A stretch of DNA of 64,000 nucleotides from JBGPEQ01 sp050180895 (GTDB taxonomy: Bacteria; Pseudomonadota; Alphaproteobacteria; Dongiales; Dongiaceae). Each line of letters begins with the position of its first letter. Position 1 is the first letter of the stretch. Shown here piece after piece: positions 18,213-27,849 of this stretch. The notes under the pieces are model-generated. The model was not told where the DNA came from. It did no database searches and saw only the letters and a program-made list of their open reading frames with translations. The stretch is from contig JBFXDS010000008.1 of the NCBI GenBank assembly GCA_050180895.1, positions 120,993-184,992 on the forward strand, given 5' to 3'. The translations under genes and the position numbers were made by a program.

Positions 18213-18604
18213 ATGCATCGTCCACCCCAAGCACCGCGGCAAGGACGACTAAAGAACGGTAACCCCGCCGGCCCACTGTTTGGGCCCGATTGGCCGGGTC
18301 GCCAGTGTGGTGCGATGACGCGCACCAGCGCACCATGCCGAAACCCCGCCATGCCGAACGGGCGTTGCCGGATGCATGGGGGTAAGAGCACCGGGCCGCG
18401 CACGGAGGAAGGAAGAAGCGCGCTGCGATGGCCCGTTGGAAGCACGGCCGCAGGTCCCGGAAGCATCAGTCGGACGTGCCGCGGCTATGTGCTCTGATAC
18501 GGGAAGCCATTCGTATCTCACGAGAGTGTCATGGGTTGTCTGCGCAGAGCAAACCTAAGTGCAAAACTCCGAAGTTACCAAGGGTACGTCTCAGGGCCAG
18601 ATAG
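18213..18604 (+). pseudogene. HGG-STGPRT family small protein, frameshifted
   Basis: From ATG 18213 the frame encodes QCGAMTRTSAPCRNPAMPNG followed by RCRMHGGKSTGPRTEEGR, the signature of a small Cys/His-containing family frequent in alphaproteobacterial prophages and islands; its function is unknown. Right after EEGR (about 18415) the family's continuation appears in another frame: AAMARWKHGRRSRKH, then an arginine-rich tail to a TAG at 18602-18604. One missing base explains this, so I call it a pseudogene, unless it is a sequencing error. Confidence 0.6.
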
Positions 18605-18881
18605 TTGATCTCTGGCGTTTCTTTGAGATGTGACAATCGTGCACTCATGCGCCGGCGCATTCGACTGGTTAGAAGTGCGAGGCGGATCGGATGTCCCCTT
18701 TCGAGGCAAAACAGGAACACAGTTGCGGCGTTGCGAATTGCGGGATTTGACCCAACGCGGACCCGACGACAAGTCAACGACAGGCCAGCTTGTCCGCCCA
18801 TCTTGAGCAGGTTCGGGATAAAGTCGTTGCGATCGTGAGCGGTGAGACCGAGTCTTGTCTGGCGGAAACGGGAAAACGGTG

Positions 18882-19790
18882 ATGTCGCGCAGGCGACTCT
18901 TTCTTTACAGCTTGTTGCTCATACTCGGCATCAATTATGGCGCCTTTTACACGGTCAACCGGCTGGCCGCGGACGCAGGAATCCCGCCGATCGCCTACGC
19001 ATTTTGGCAGTCGCTCGGAGCGGCCATTGTTCTCGTCGTCGCCGCACTCGCGCGTGGAGACCGGTTGGGACTGTCGCGGGCGCACATCGTGAGCTATCTG
19101 GTCATAGGCCCCCTCGCGCTCGGAATACCCGTGTCGCTATTGACGTTCGTGGCGCCCAATCTGCCGGCCGGGGCGCTCACGCTGGTTTTGGCCCTCAATC
19201 CGCCGATCACCTATGGGCTCAGCATGCTTTTTGGAGTGGATCGGTTTCGCAGTCTCGTTTTGGCTGGTCTCACCTTCGGCCTCATGGGCGTGGCCATGAT
19301 CGTTGGGCCAAGCGCCACGCTTGGCGGCCCGGGGAAGGGCGGCTGGTACTTATTGGGACTGATCGCTCCGGTATTGATTGGATCGTCCAATGTTGCGGCT
19401 GCGATCCTGCGACCTCCGGTCGCGTCATCCTTGTCGATGTCGGCAGGCGTGATGCTCGGTGCCGCCCTTCCCCTGTTGCCGACAATGCTGATCGCCGGAC
19501 AAGGCTGGGAGCCGGTGGGAGCTTCAATCGATGCGCTTATCCCATTGATAGCGGCCATCGCCGTCAACTGCATAGGGTACGTTCTATTTTTCGAAGTAGT
19601 GCGCATGGCAGGGCCGACGTTCTTTTCGCAATTTAGCTACTTCGCAGTGCTTGCCGGAATCGCGTGGAGCAATCTGGTCCTCGGTGAGCGTCCAAGCGCC
19701 TATTTGGTCGTAGCGATGCTGCTGATGTTCATGGGAATGTTCACTGCGGGATACCGACTGGACGCGCCGAGACATACCTTGAAGACATGA
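18882..19790 (+). CDS. DMT-superfamily (EamA-like) transporter
   Basis: About 302 residues with ten hydrophobic helices in the two-repeat layout of EamA/RhaT-type transporters: LLLILGINYGAFYTVNRLAA opens the first repeat, and FSYFAVLAGIAWSNLVLGE followed by LLMFMGMF closes the second. Such proteins usually export small metabolites or amino acids. ATG 18882 gives a basic N terminus (SRRRLFLYS); a TTG at 18855 would add nine residues. It is the first intact gene of the island cargo, just ahead of the first HyuAB pair, and may move a substrate or product of that pathway. Confidence 0.8.
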   Translation: MSRRRLFLYSLLLILGINYGAFYTVNRLAADAGIPPIAYAFWQSLGAAIVLVVAALARGDRLGLSRAHIVSYLVIGPLALGIPVSLLTFVAPNLPAGALTLVLALNPPITYGLSMLFGVDRFRSLVLAGLTFGLMGVAMIVGPSATLGGPGKGGWYLLGLIAPVLIGSSNVAAAILRPPVASSLSMSAGVMLGAALPLLPTMLIAGQGWEPVGASIDALIPLIAAIAVNCIGYVLFFEVVRMAGPTFFSQFSYFAVLAGIAWSNLVLGERPSAYLVVAMLLMFMGMFTAGYRLDAPRHTLKT

Positions 19791-19992
19791 TGAGGGCTGA
19801 GGGAAGTCGTCGGTTCAGCGCCCACCTTACAAGGGCCGGACGCGTTTCTGTCGCAGAACTGGGCGGTGCGGCGTCGATGGCTCAGTCCTGCGCCTTCCTT
19901 GGATTTGACCGTGGCATCCCGGCCATGCACCCGGCGCGCCATACATTCCCAACGAGCGCTCTTTTCAACTGGAAGATCCCATGATAATTTGG

Positions 19993-20004
19993 GGAAACGT
20001 TTCC
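19993..20004. promoter_or_regulatory. LacI-type operator 1
   Basis: GGAAACGTTTCC is a perfect 12-bp palindrome with a central CG, as expected for LacI/GalR proteins, followed by AAG. It lies 86 bases before hyuA1. The same palindrome occurs at 30212, with a variant at 24820, and a LacI-family gene is at 29046-30077. Confidence 0.75.
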
Positions 20005-20089
20005 AAGAAGACGGGGCGCATCACCCGCCAAGAGGCAGTTCGGAACAATGTGATGCGCCACGTAGCGTCGCTGGGAGCACTGGAGGCTT

Positions 20090-22183
20090 ATGTCATTCAA
20101 GATCACGATCGATGTGGGTGGGACGTTTTCTGACGTCGTGGTCTCGGACTTCAATCGCGTTCTCCTTATCGAGAAGGCCCTCACAACGAGGGGGCGCGCA
20201 TATGACGGGTTGGCGGACGCGTTCGCGCTTGCGGCGCAGAGGCTATCGGTCGACCCGCGTCAGCTCCTGGGCGAAACGACGGTTCTGATTTACGGCACGA
20301 CCCGCGCAACCAATTCGATCGTCGAGAGGAAAGTCGCCAAAACCGCATTCATAACGACCGCCGGTTTTGGGGACACGCTCATCTACCGTGAAGGCGGCAA
20401 GTTCAAGCCTCACGACTACTCCCTCCCATACCCCGCGCCCTATATAGCGCGCCGCGATACATACGAGGTTACCGAGCGCATTGATAGCGAGGGAGGGGTC
20501 GTTCGACCGCTCGACCGGCGCCAGCTCGACGGGATCGTGGACGAAATCGCCAGGCGTCAGTTTGAAGCGGTCGGGGTATCGCTGCTCTGGGCCTTCCTCA
20601 ACCCGGTCCACGAGATCGCCATTGGCCAGCGCCTGGCGGAGCGCTGTCCGGGTGTCGCCGTCACCCTGTCGCATCTTCTCCTTCCGAGCATCCGGGAGTA
20701 TCGGCGCGCTTCCACCGTGTGCATCGATGCGTCGCTGAAGCCGATCATGCAACTCTATCTGCGCGAATTGCAGAAGGACCTGGCGGATGCCGGGTTCGTC
20801 GGCGACCTTCTGATTAGTACGTCGGGGGGCGGTTGCGCGTATTTGGACGAAGCCGTCGAACGGCCGATCCTGCTCGTCAAGTCTGGACCGGCCATGGCCC
20901 CGCTTGCCGCACTCCACTACACGCGCGAGCATGTCCTGGGCGACAACGTCATCGTCTGCGACACTGGCGGAACGACTTTCGACGTCGGCATCCTGCGCGA
21001 TCGTCATGCCGTGTTAACGCGCGAAACTTGGCTCGGTGGCCAATTTACCGGCGACCTCGTCAACATCCCATCCATCGATGTGAATAGCGTTGGCGCCGGA
21101 GGCGGATCGATCGCCTGGGTGGACGACGGAGGACTATTGCGAGTCGGGCCCCACAGCGCTGGCGCCGCTCCCGGGCCTGCCTGCTATGGGCGCGGCGGGA
21201 CGGAACCGACCGTGACCGACGCAGCCTTGGTGCTTGGCTACATCGACCCCGACTACTTTCTCGGCGGCCGTATAAAGCTCGATGTTGCCGCTGGCCGGGC
21301 GGCGGTTGAACGCGTGGCAAAGGGCCTCGACCTGAGCCTGGAACTGACGGCGGACGCGATCATGCGGGTTGCCAACGAGTCCATGATCAAGGCGATCCAA
21401 CAGATCACGATCAATGTCGGCATCAATCCCGCCGAGGCCGTCCTCGTCGGCGGCGGAGGGGCCGCGGGACTCGGCATCGTCGATATCGGCCGCGAGCTCG
21501 GTTGCCGGGAAATCCTCGTGCCGCGCCTTGCGAGTGCTTTCAGCGCCGCGGGAATGCAGGCGGCGGATCTGGTGTTCTCGACGTCGCGAACCCATTTCGC
21601 GACGTCCGGGTCGTTCGACATCGGGGCCGTTCGCCGCCTGCAGTCAGAAATGGAGCAGGAATTGCGCAGGAGGGTAAGGCGCTACCTCTCCGAGTCGGAA
21701 GAGCAGGTCACGCTGACCCATTTCGTGGAAGCCCGCTATTCGATGCAGATTTGGGAGTTGCCGGTCCAGATCGATTTGAACGTGGCGGACGACGAATTGC
21801 TGGCGAGCCTGGTCGAGGCGTTCCACGCCGAGCATGAGCGCGTGTTCAGCATTCGCGATGAGGGCAGTCAGGTCGAGTTCCTCCTGTGGCGGATAGACCT
21901 TCGTTACAACGTCAACAAGCCGTCCGAGTTGCATACTGGCTTCGCCGCAAAGGGCGCGAGAGGCAGAGGACGGCCGGCCAAGTCGAACCGGCGTCAGGCC
22001 TATTTCCCGGGAGGAGGCGTGCAGGCAACACCGGTGTTTCATGGGGACGATTTGATCACTGGCGACGAGATCATCGGTCCGGCGATTGTGCACGAACCAA
22101 CGACGACACTGGTCGTGCCGCCGCGGACCGTCGCGCGCGTGTCCCCCGGGGGCTACTACGCTCTGTCTTATTCATATTCATAG
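20090..22183 (+). CDS. Hydantoinase/oxoprolinase subunit A (HyuA), pair 1
   Basis: A 697-aa protein of the ATP-dependent hydantoinase/5-oxoprolinase A family. The N-terminal Hydant_A_N domain starts with the ASKHA-like phosphate loop IDVGGTFSDVVVSD; IYGTTRATNSIVE follows. The Hydantoinase_A core (about 200-500) has DTGGTTFDVGIL and VNSVGAGGGSIAWVDDGGLL, then GPACYGRGG. In the family, A and B subunits use ATP to open cyclic amides (5-oxoproline, hydantoins, caprolactam) or to carboxylate ketones. GGAGG precedes ATG 20090. The partner hyuB1 starts three bases after the stop. Substrate unknown. Confidence 0.88.
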   Translation: MSFKITIDVGGTFSDVVVSDFNRVLLIEKALTTRGRAYDGLADAFALAAQRLSVDPRQLLGETTVLIYGTTRATNSIVERKVAKTAFITTAGFGDTLIYREGGKFKPHDYSLPYPAPYIARRDTYEVTERIDSEGGVVRPLDRRQLDGIVDEIARRQFEAVGVSLLWAFLNPVHEIAIGQRLAERCPGVAVTLSHLLLPSIREYRRASTVCIDASLKPIMQLYLRELQKDLADAGFVGDLLISTSGGGCAYLDEAVERPILLVKSGPAMAPLAALHYTREHVLGDNVIVCDTGGTTFDVGILRDRHAVLTRETWLGGQFTGDLVNIPSIDVNSVGAGGGSIAWVDDGGLLRVGPHSAGAAPGPACYGRGGTEPTVTDAALVLGYIDPDYFLGGRIKLDVAAGRAAVERVAKGLDLSLELTADAIMRVANESMIKAIQQITINVGINPAEAVLVGGGGAAGLGIVDIGRELGCREILVPRLASAFSAAGMQAADLVFSTSRTHFATSGSFDIGAVRRLQSEMEQELRRRVRRYLSESEEQVTLTHFVEARYSMQIWELPVQIDLNVADDELLASLVEAFHAEHERVFSIRDEGSQVEFLLWRIDLRYNVNKPSELHTGFAAKGARGRGRPAKSNRRQAYFPGGGVQATPVFHGDDLITGDEIIGPAIVHEPTTTLVVPPRTVARVSPGGYYALSYSYS

Positions 22184-22186
22184 CCG

Positions 22187-24058
22187 ATGAGAAAACGGTC
22201 GGTCGCACAGGGGATCAATGCCATGGACACGGCAACGGGCCGCTCGACAAAGGCTTCCGACTTTGACCCGGTCTTGCTGGCGGTGATAGCAAACCGACTC
22301 GATTCGGTCGTGCGCGAAATGACGAATACGTTGTTGCGCATGGGCCGCTCGGCCGTGCTCGCAGTCGCGCGCGATTTCTCTTGCTCGATCGTCACCGGCG
22401 ACGACCGGCTTCTCGCTACCGCCGAGGGCACGCCGGTTCATATCCTCGGCTCGCATTTTCAGACGATGAGCATGAAGCGGCTTCACCCCGATTTCGCTGA
22501 AGGCGATGCCTTCTTGCACAACGATCCCTACAATGGAAACACTCACCCCGCCGACCACACGATCCTTCTGCCGGTCTTCGTCGACGGGAAGCATCTCTTC
22601 ACGGTTTGTCCGAAGGCGCACCAGGCCGATTGCGGCAATTCGATCCCGACCACCTATCACGCTTGGGCGCGCGACGTATATGAAGAGGGCGCGCTCGTTT
22701 TTCCCTGCGTCAAAGTGGTCGAACGGCACAAAGAGATAAAGGACATCACGCGGATGTGCCGTGCTCGTATTCGCGTGCCAGACCAATGGTATGGCGATTT
22801 CCTGGCCGGTCTCGGCGCAGCTCAGATTGGCGAGCGCGCCTTAAAAGCCATGACCGGGAAATATGGCACTGAGACGCTCTTGGCCTTTAATGAAGCCTGG
22901 TTCGAATACGGCCGGCGCATGTTCCAGCACGCGGTGTCGCGGCTCAAACCGTTGCGCGTCACGGGCTCGACTCATCATGACCCCATCCCCGGTGCATTGC
23001 CGAATGGCTTCGAGATCGTGGCCAAATTGGAGGTCATTCCTGATGAAGGGCGCATCGTGGTCGATCTGCGCGACAATGCCGACTGTATGCCGAACGGCAT
23101 GAATGTCTCGCATACTTGCGCGCTGAATAGCGTCGTAACCGGCATTCTCAACGCTCTGCCCGAGGATCTTCCGCGAAACGCTGGAACGATTTCCTGCGTT
23201 GAGGTGCTGACGCGCGAAGGGTCGGCGATTGGCGGGCCGATCTTTCCCCACAGCTGCTCCGTGGCGACGACCAATTTGTCGGACCGCTTGGTCAATCTTG
23301 TTCAAAGGATGCTCGCCGGCGCCGGTAGTGGCGTGGGGGTCGCCGAGGGTGGCGTCGGCATGGGCGCGGGTTCCTGCGTGATTTCCGGGTTGGATCGGCG
23401 GCGCGGCAATGCCCCATATGTGAACCAAATGTTCGCTGCGACAGCGAGCGGGCCGGCCTCCGCATTGGCGGATGGCTGGCTGACGTACTGTCTGCCCGTG
23501 GCGTCAGGGGTCTGCTACCGCGATAGCATCGAACTGGACGAGTGGAAGCATCCCATGCTTTTCGAGTCCGTTCGCATCCTTCCTGGAACCGGCGGCGCCG
23601 GACGCTACCGTGGGGCGCCCGCCAGCGAGGCCGTCTTCGGCCCCCGGTTCGATCCGCTCGAAGTCGTGGCGTGCTCGGACGGCCACATTCATGCGGCCCG
23701 CGGCGTCGACGGCGGTCACGACGGGGATGTGGGCAAGATCTTCGTGCTCGAAGCCGACGGAACCGAGCGTCAGACGGGGAGTGCGGTCAAAGTGGTGTTG
23801 GGTATGGGCGAAAAGGTGCGGGGCATCGAGACCAGCGGTGCCGGATTCGGCGATCCGCTCGAGCGCGAGCCGGCGTTGGTGTTGTCGGACGTGACTAACG
23901 GAATGGAAACCATCCAACGGGCGCGCGAGGTGTATGGCGTGGTGATTCTCGAGGACAAGGGCGCCGACCGCATTTATGTCGACTTGCCCGCGACGGCCTC
24001 GTTGCGCCGCAAGCTTGGGCAGCAACGGACCAGTTCGAACGACCATGTCCCTGCGTAG
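22187..24058 (+). CDS. Hydantoinase/oxoprolinase subunit B (HyuB), pair 1
   Basis: A 623-aa Hydantoinase_B protein, longer than the other two HyuB proteins here (566 and 560 aa). Landmarks are LLAVIANRLDSVVREMTNTL near the N terminus, GDAFLHNDPYNGNTHPADHT (putative metal-binding region), GALPNGFEIVAKLEV, and the late GGAGRYRGAPASEAVFGPRF. It should form a heteromer with HyuA1. The start could be ATG 22187, three bases after hyuA1, or ATG 22223; both leave the family region intact. Differences from HyuB2/B3 suggest a different substrate or step. Confidence 0.86.
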   Translation: MRKRSVAQGINAMDTATGRSTKASDFDPVLLAVIANRLDSVVREMTNTLLRMGRSAVLAVARDFSCSIVTGDDRLLATAEGTPVHILGSHFQTMSMKRLHPDFAEGDAFLHNDPYNGNTHPADHTILLPVFVDGKHLFTVCPKAHQADCGNSIPTTYHAWARDVYEEGALVFPCVKVVERHKEIKDITRMCRARIRVPDQWYGDFLAGLGAAQIGERALKAMTGKYGTETLLAFNEAWFEYGRRMFQHAVSRLKPLRVTGSTHHDPIPGALPNGFEIVAKLEVIPDEGRIVVDLRDNADCMPNGMNVSHTCALNSVVTGILNALPEDLPRNAGTISCVEVLTREGSAIGGPIFPHSCSVATTNLSDRLVNLVQRMLAGAGSGVGVAEGGVGMGAGSCVISGLDRRRGNAPYVNQMFAATASGPASALADGWLTYCLPVASGVCYRDSIELDEWKHPMLFESVRILPGTGGAGRYRGAPASEAVFGPRFDPLEVVACSDGHIHAARGVDGGHDGDVGKIFVLEADGTERQTGSAVKVVLGMGEKVRGIETSGAGFGDPLEREPALVLSDVTNGMETIQRAREVYGVVILEDKGADRIYVDLPATASLRRKLGQQRTSSNDHVPA

Positions 24059-24100
24059 CTGAATGGTCGGGTTCCGACGCGACGTATCAAGGGAGGGACT

Positions 24101-24781
24101 GTGGCGACGAATACGCTTCTCTACACCGCGGAAGTGGATTTTCCAAATGCCGCCGATCTGGATCCGTTTGTCGAATGGTACGCGTATCGCCACGCACCGG
24201 ATCTCTTCAAGCTCGGATTCAAGAGCTGCGCCTCCTACCGCGCGGTGGAAGGCGGCATGAACATCATGGACATCTACGACATGGACAGTTCCGCGGTGTT
24301 CGAGTCCACTGGCTATTGTGATATGAGCGCGGTGAAGGACCCGTACGTCAAATCGATCATGCGCAACGCACGCCGCGAGGCAGCGACCATCTACACGCAG
24401 CGCGTCGTTCACCCAAAAAATACTGTGGCAATTCCGTTGTTGGATGCCGATTGGATATTGATGCTTCGCTTCGAAGCGCTCGCGGCGGCCGATCGAGAGA
24501 TCATCGGTTGGCTCTCGGACGAAGAAGGGCCGCGCCAGGCAAAACTTGGCGCTACCTGCCTGCGCTACGGCTGGCGCAGCTACGACCATCCGGTTTTGCC
24601 GACACACCGTCCTCGCTGCATCCTGCTCGCTGAGTGGCCGACGCGGCCCGAGACCCGTCTCAAGGAGCTCGAGGAGAAGTTTGGCGACAAGGTGAGCCCG
24701 CCCGAGATTTACGTTGGCTATCGCCTATACCCCTGGGCCGATCGACCGCTGAACGAGCGCGACGGATCTCGGCGCCGGTAA
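24101..24781 (+). CDS. Conserved-looking protein of unknown function, possible dimeric alpha/beta-barrel
   Basis: A 226-aa protein from GTG 24101 with a strong ribosome site (GGGAGGGA). I do not recognise a family with confidence. It is soluble, without a signal peptide, and seems to contain two related halves: a first with FVEWYAYRHAPDLFKLGFKS and YRAVEGGMNIMDIYDMD, a second with DWILMLRFEALAAADREIIG and LRYGWRSYD. This pattern resembles duplicated ferredoxin-like (EthD/DUF4286-like) domains, which are small enzymes or binding proteins. It closes the hyuA1B1 transcription unit, so it probably handles the same substrate or product. Confidence 0.6.
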   Translation: MATNTLLYTAEVDFPNAADLDPFVEWYAYRHAPDLFKLGFKSCASYRAVEGGMNIMDIYDMDSSAVFESTGYCDMSAVKDPYVKSIMRNARREAATIYTQRVVHPKNTVAIPLLDADWILMLRFEALAAADREIIGWLSDEEGPRQAKLGATCLRYGWRSYDHPVLPTHRPRCILLAEWPTRPETRLKELEEKFGDKVSPPEIYVGYRLYPWADRPLNERDGSRRR

Positions 24782-24819
24782 TGACGGGGCCGTACATCGA
24801 TCGCGGCGTCGCCAAAAGT

Positions 24820-24831
24820 TGAAATGTTTCC
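24820..24831. promoter_or_regulatory. LacI-type operator 2 (variant)
   Basis: TGAAATGTTTCC differs from GGAAACGTTTCC at two left-arm positions and shares the AAG that follows operator 1. It sits 37 bases before the binding-protein start, where a repressor would block transcription of the ABC importer and lacI unit. Confidence 0.5.
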
Positions 24832-24867
24832 AAGAATTCGAAGATGGCAACCATGGGAGGAACGGAG

Positions 24868-26052
24868 ATGACAAAGAGTAGCGGTTGGCCGCTGACGCGG
24901 CGCCAGGCCATCGTGGGGGGCGTTGCGGCTTCGGTCGCGACGATGGTCGGAGGGAGGGGGCCGGCATTCGCAGCGGCAGCGCCAGACACGATCAGGATCT
25001 ACGGGGTTTCGACGATGGCCCTGAAGGACTGGAGCGTCTTCACCGAGGCGACCGGCCTCAAGGTCGAATTCAACCCGACGGGAGCCGAGCCCGGCGCATA
25101 CATGCGTGAGATCTCGGCGAATCAGATCGGCGACAATATCGATATCTTCATTTTCGTGGGCAACACCCCAAGCGTCCTGGGTCCGGGCGGCTTCTACGCG
25201 GATCTCGGCGACAAGCTTCCCGGCCTCGAAATCTGGAAAAGCATTCCCGATACGTTGAAGACGGGGCCCAACAACGTCGCCGACGGGAAGACCTACGGCG
25301 TGCCTGTCATCAACAATGCGGACAGCTTCGGCTTCTGGGCGGAAGACCTCGGCATCACCAACCCGACCGAGAAGCAGTCCTGGGAGCTCATGTTCGAAAG
25401 CGAGAAGACGAAAGGCAAGGTGGCGCTGGAGAACTACTCGGTCTCCTCACTCACTCACTTTGCCGCCTGGGTCAAGCTCAAGGGTCTGGGCAAGATCGAG
25501 GACCCGGCCGACCTCGAGCCTGAGGAGGCCAAGCTCGTCGCCGACTACGCCATCTCGCGTAAGAAGGCTGGCCAGTTCAAAACCTTCTTCACCACCTTCG
25601 ACGAGCAGGTCGATCTCCTCCAGCGCAAGGAGGTGCTTGCCTTGAATTGCTGGGAGCCTTGCGTCAAGGAGATCAACAAGAACCTCGGAAAGGAGGCTGT
25701 GTACTACGCCTACGCCGAGTATCACTACAAGTGGGGCGATTCGGCCTATGTCTCGCCGGCCGCGTTGGAGGCGGGGCGTTGGGACATCATCGCCAAGGCG
25801 CTGAGCTTCTTCATGGGTGAAGGGGGGGCCTATCGCGCGCTGCAGGCCCGCGACCGCGGCTACGGCGGCCCGCATATGGAGCTCGCTGAGAAATATGCCA
25901 AGGAGAACAATTGGGAGGCCGCGGATATCGCGGCGGTCGCGGCGGTCTCCAAGAAGATCGACCGGAAGTACGCGCTTCCCTTCTTCGGCAAGACCGTCCC
26001 GAAAAACGCAGCCGTGATGGAAGAGCAGTGGCAGAGGTTCGTCGCTGCCTAG
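24868..26052 (+). CDS. ABC importer substrate-binding protein (PotD-like), Tat-exported
   Basis: A 394-aa periplasmic binding protein. The N terminus has a twin-arginine signal (LTRRQAIVGGVAASVATMVG, then GPAFAAA) so it is likely exported folded. The mature part resembles the polyamine-type binding proteins of the PotD/iron family: IRIYGVSTMALKDWSVFTEA, YGVPVINNADSFGFWAEDLG and VLALNCWEPCVKEINK. ATG 24868 has GGAGGAACGGAG upstream and is preferred to ATG 24844. The ligand is not evident. It is the first gene of a binding protein-permease-permease-ATPase-lacI unit. Confidence 0.85.
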   Translation: MTKSSGWPLTRRQAIVGGVAASVATMVGGRGPAFAAAAPDTIRIYGVSTMALKDWSVFTEATGLKVEFNPTGAEPGAYMREISANQIGDNIDIFIFVGNTPSVLGPGGFYADLGDKLPGLEIWKSIPDTLKTGPNNVADGKTYGVPVINNADSFGFWAEDLGITNPTEKQSWELMFESEKTKGKVALENYSVSSLTHFAAWVKLKGLGKIEDPADLEPEEAKLVADYAISRKKAGQFKTFFTTFDEQVDLLQRKEVLALNCWEPCVKEINKNLGKEAVYYAYAEYHYKWGDSAYVSPAALEAGRWDIIAKALSFFMGEGGAYRALQARDRGYGGPHMELAEKYAKENNWEAADIAAVAAVSKKIDRKYALPFFGKTVPKNAAVMEEQWQRFVAA

Positions 26053-26081
26053 CGGCGGGCGTCGTGGGCCGGAGGAAGGGG

Positions 26082-26969
26082 TTGAGATTGCTCAATCGAC
26101 GGCGAGTCGAGGTTCCGTCCGCGTCGCGAGACGTCGACGTCACCCTGGCGCTCAGCTTCTTCCTGCCGGTCGCCCTGTTTCCCTTTGTCTTCGCGGTACT
26201 GATCTCATTCCAGCGTTCCAATATCGCGGGCTTTCAATGGAGCTTCGATCTCGATGCATGGCGGTCCGTTTTCGCGACCGGGCGCTTCGACGTGGTCCTG
26301 AGGACGCTCCGCATCGGCGCAATTGTGTCCGCAGTGGCAACCATTCTCGCCGTACCGGCGTCGTACTACCTATGCCGCGCTCGGCCGACGGTTCGGTCGA
26401 TCACTCTGGCGCTGCTCATTGCGCCATTTTTCGTCGATCTGACGTCCAGGATGTTCTCTTTGCGGATCGCCCTTTCGAGGCAGGGGATATTCGAGGAGCT
26501 GCTTTCGCTTTTCGGCGTGCCGGTGGGATCGACGGCCGCGTGGCTCTTCGGTGAACCGGGCGTCTTTATAGGGTTGCTCGCGGGCTATGCCTGCGCGGCC
26601 ATATTTCCGATATTCCTCTCGATGTCGCTCATACATCCCAATCTCCTCGATGCCGGTCGCTCGCTGGGATGCGGCGAGTGGAGACTCGTCCGCCGCGTAG
26701 TCTTGCCGCTTTCGCTACCGGGCGTTGGTTGTGGATTCCTGCTGTGTCTCCTCTATTGCGTCGGCGATTTCGTGATTCCCACGACCGTGAGCGGAGATGC
26801 GGTCACGCTCCTGGGCTCTTCGATGCAAAGCGCGATCACAGCGTCCCGCTATCCCGTTGTCGGGGCGCTGACCGTCATCCTCTTCGGGTGGATGCTTGGC
26901 CTGCTGGCGCTCGGTCTATTGCTTCTGGCGATCGTCAGGAAGCACCGGCAGTCGCTGGGGCACGCCTGA
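26082..26969 (+). CDS. ABC transporter permease (PotB-like)
   Basis: A 295-aa membrane protein with about six helices. The coupling loop reads LLDAGRSLGCGEWRLVRRVV followed by LPLSLPG, and GDFVIPTTVSGDAVTLLGSS is typical of PotB-type permeases. I place the start at TTG 26082, because GGAGGAAGGG lies 6-7 bases upstream and no ATG exists between the previous stop and the first helix. It overlaps the next permease by the ATGA stop-start, implying translational coupling. Confidence 0.83.
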   Translation: MRLLNRRRVEVPSASRDVDVTLALSFFLPVALFPFVFAVLISFQRSNIAGFQWSFDLDAWRSVFATGRFDVVLRTLRIGAIVSAVATILAVPASYYLCRARPTVRSITLALLIAPFFVDLTSRMFSLRIALSRQGIFEELLSLFGVPVGSTAAWLFGEPGVFIGLLAGYACAAIFPIFLSMSLIHPNLLDAGRSLGCGEWRLVRRVVLPLSLPGVGCGFLLCLLYCVGDFVIPTTVSGDAVTLLGSSMQSAITASRYPVVGALTVILFGWMLGLLALGLLLLAIVRKHRQSLGHA

Positions 26970-27733
26970 TGCTGGCGGTCGGGCGCCTGGGTGTCGTCCT
27001 TCTCCTAGTGCTCTCCTACGCGCCCTCGGTTTGGCTCGTCGTCCTCTCGGTCTTGTCGACACGGGTCCATATCGATCAAGCGAGTCTGACCCTGAGCAAC
27101 TACAACGACCTCTTCGGAGATTTGCGCTGGGTAGAGCCTGTCGAGCGAAGCGCCTATCTCGCCGTCATCGCCGCCGTGCTGGCGACGGCAATCGCACTGG
27201 TTGGCGGGCGCGTGGCCGGGCGACACCCGAGAGGCGTTTGGATTCTGCTGCTGAGCCTCGTACCGGCATTGGTTCCCGGGGTCGTCATGGGAACCGCGCT
27301 CTTTACCCTTCTCCGCCCGATCGCCGGTTTGCGGTTGGGGGCATGGTCAATTCTGGTCGGGGAGGTCCTCTGGGCGACGCCCTTCTGCACCGTCCTGTTC
27401 TTTCTGCGCTACCGACGATTCAATCGCGCTTGGTTGGATGCGGCGGCCACTCTTGGCTTTGAACCTTGGAGAACCTTCTGCCGCGTGGAACTGCCAATTC
27501 TACGCTCGACGATCGCGGCGTCTCTCATCTTTGGCTTCGTTCTGGCGTTTACCGAATTGTCGCGCAGCGCATTCCTACGCGGCTCGACGGTCACCCTGCC
27601 GATTTTTCAATGGATCGAGGTGTCTGCGCAGCAGTCGCAAGCGGCAATCACGTTCGGGCTTTCATCCATCGTCTTACTGGTATCGACGGCGGCAACAGTC
27701 GCCATTATCGTTGCGCAGCAGTCATCGGAATGA
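26969..27733 (+). CDS. ABC transporter permease (PotC-like)
   Basis: A 254-aa membrane protein, second channel subunit. A basic start and long hydrophobic helix (LGVVLLLVLSYAPSVWLVVL) are followed by LSNYNDLFGDLRWVEPVERS, typical of PotC-like permeases. The coupling loop is WLDAAATLGFEPWRTFCRVE. ATG 26969 overlaps the upstream TGA (ATGA). The C-terminal end ATVAIIVAQQSSE terminates in a further ATGA overlap with a frame leading into the ATPase gene. Confidence 0.83.
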   Translation: MLAVGRLGVVLLLVLSYAPSVWLVVLSVLSTRVHIDQASLTLSNYNDLFGDLRWVEPVERSAYLAVIAAVLATAIALVGGRVAGRHPRGVWILLLSLVPALVPGVVMGTALFTLLRPIAGLRLGAWSILVGEVLWATPFCTVLFFLRYRRFNRAWLDAAATLGFEPWRTFCRVELPILRSTIAASLIFGFVLAFTELSRSAFLRGSTVTLPIFQWIEVSAQQSQAAITFGLSSIVLLVSTAATVAIIVAQQSSE

Positions 27734-27849
27734 CGGCGCGTTCGGCAGGCGAGCTTGGTAGACTGCTGGCACGAGTGCCGGTGCCTCAGAGTGCTGGGGC
27801 GGCGCGGGCGCCGGGGAGATCCGAGCCGGTCGGAATAGGGAAAGCGGGA

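Noticed and set aside
18742..18753. GGGATTTGACCC, resembling the T arm of a minus-strand tRNA
   Set aside because: It lacks the TTC of a T loop and no acceptor, D or anticodon arms can be drawn around it.
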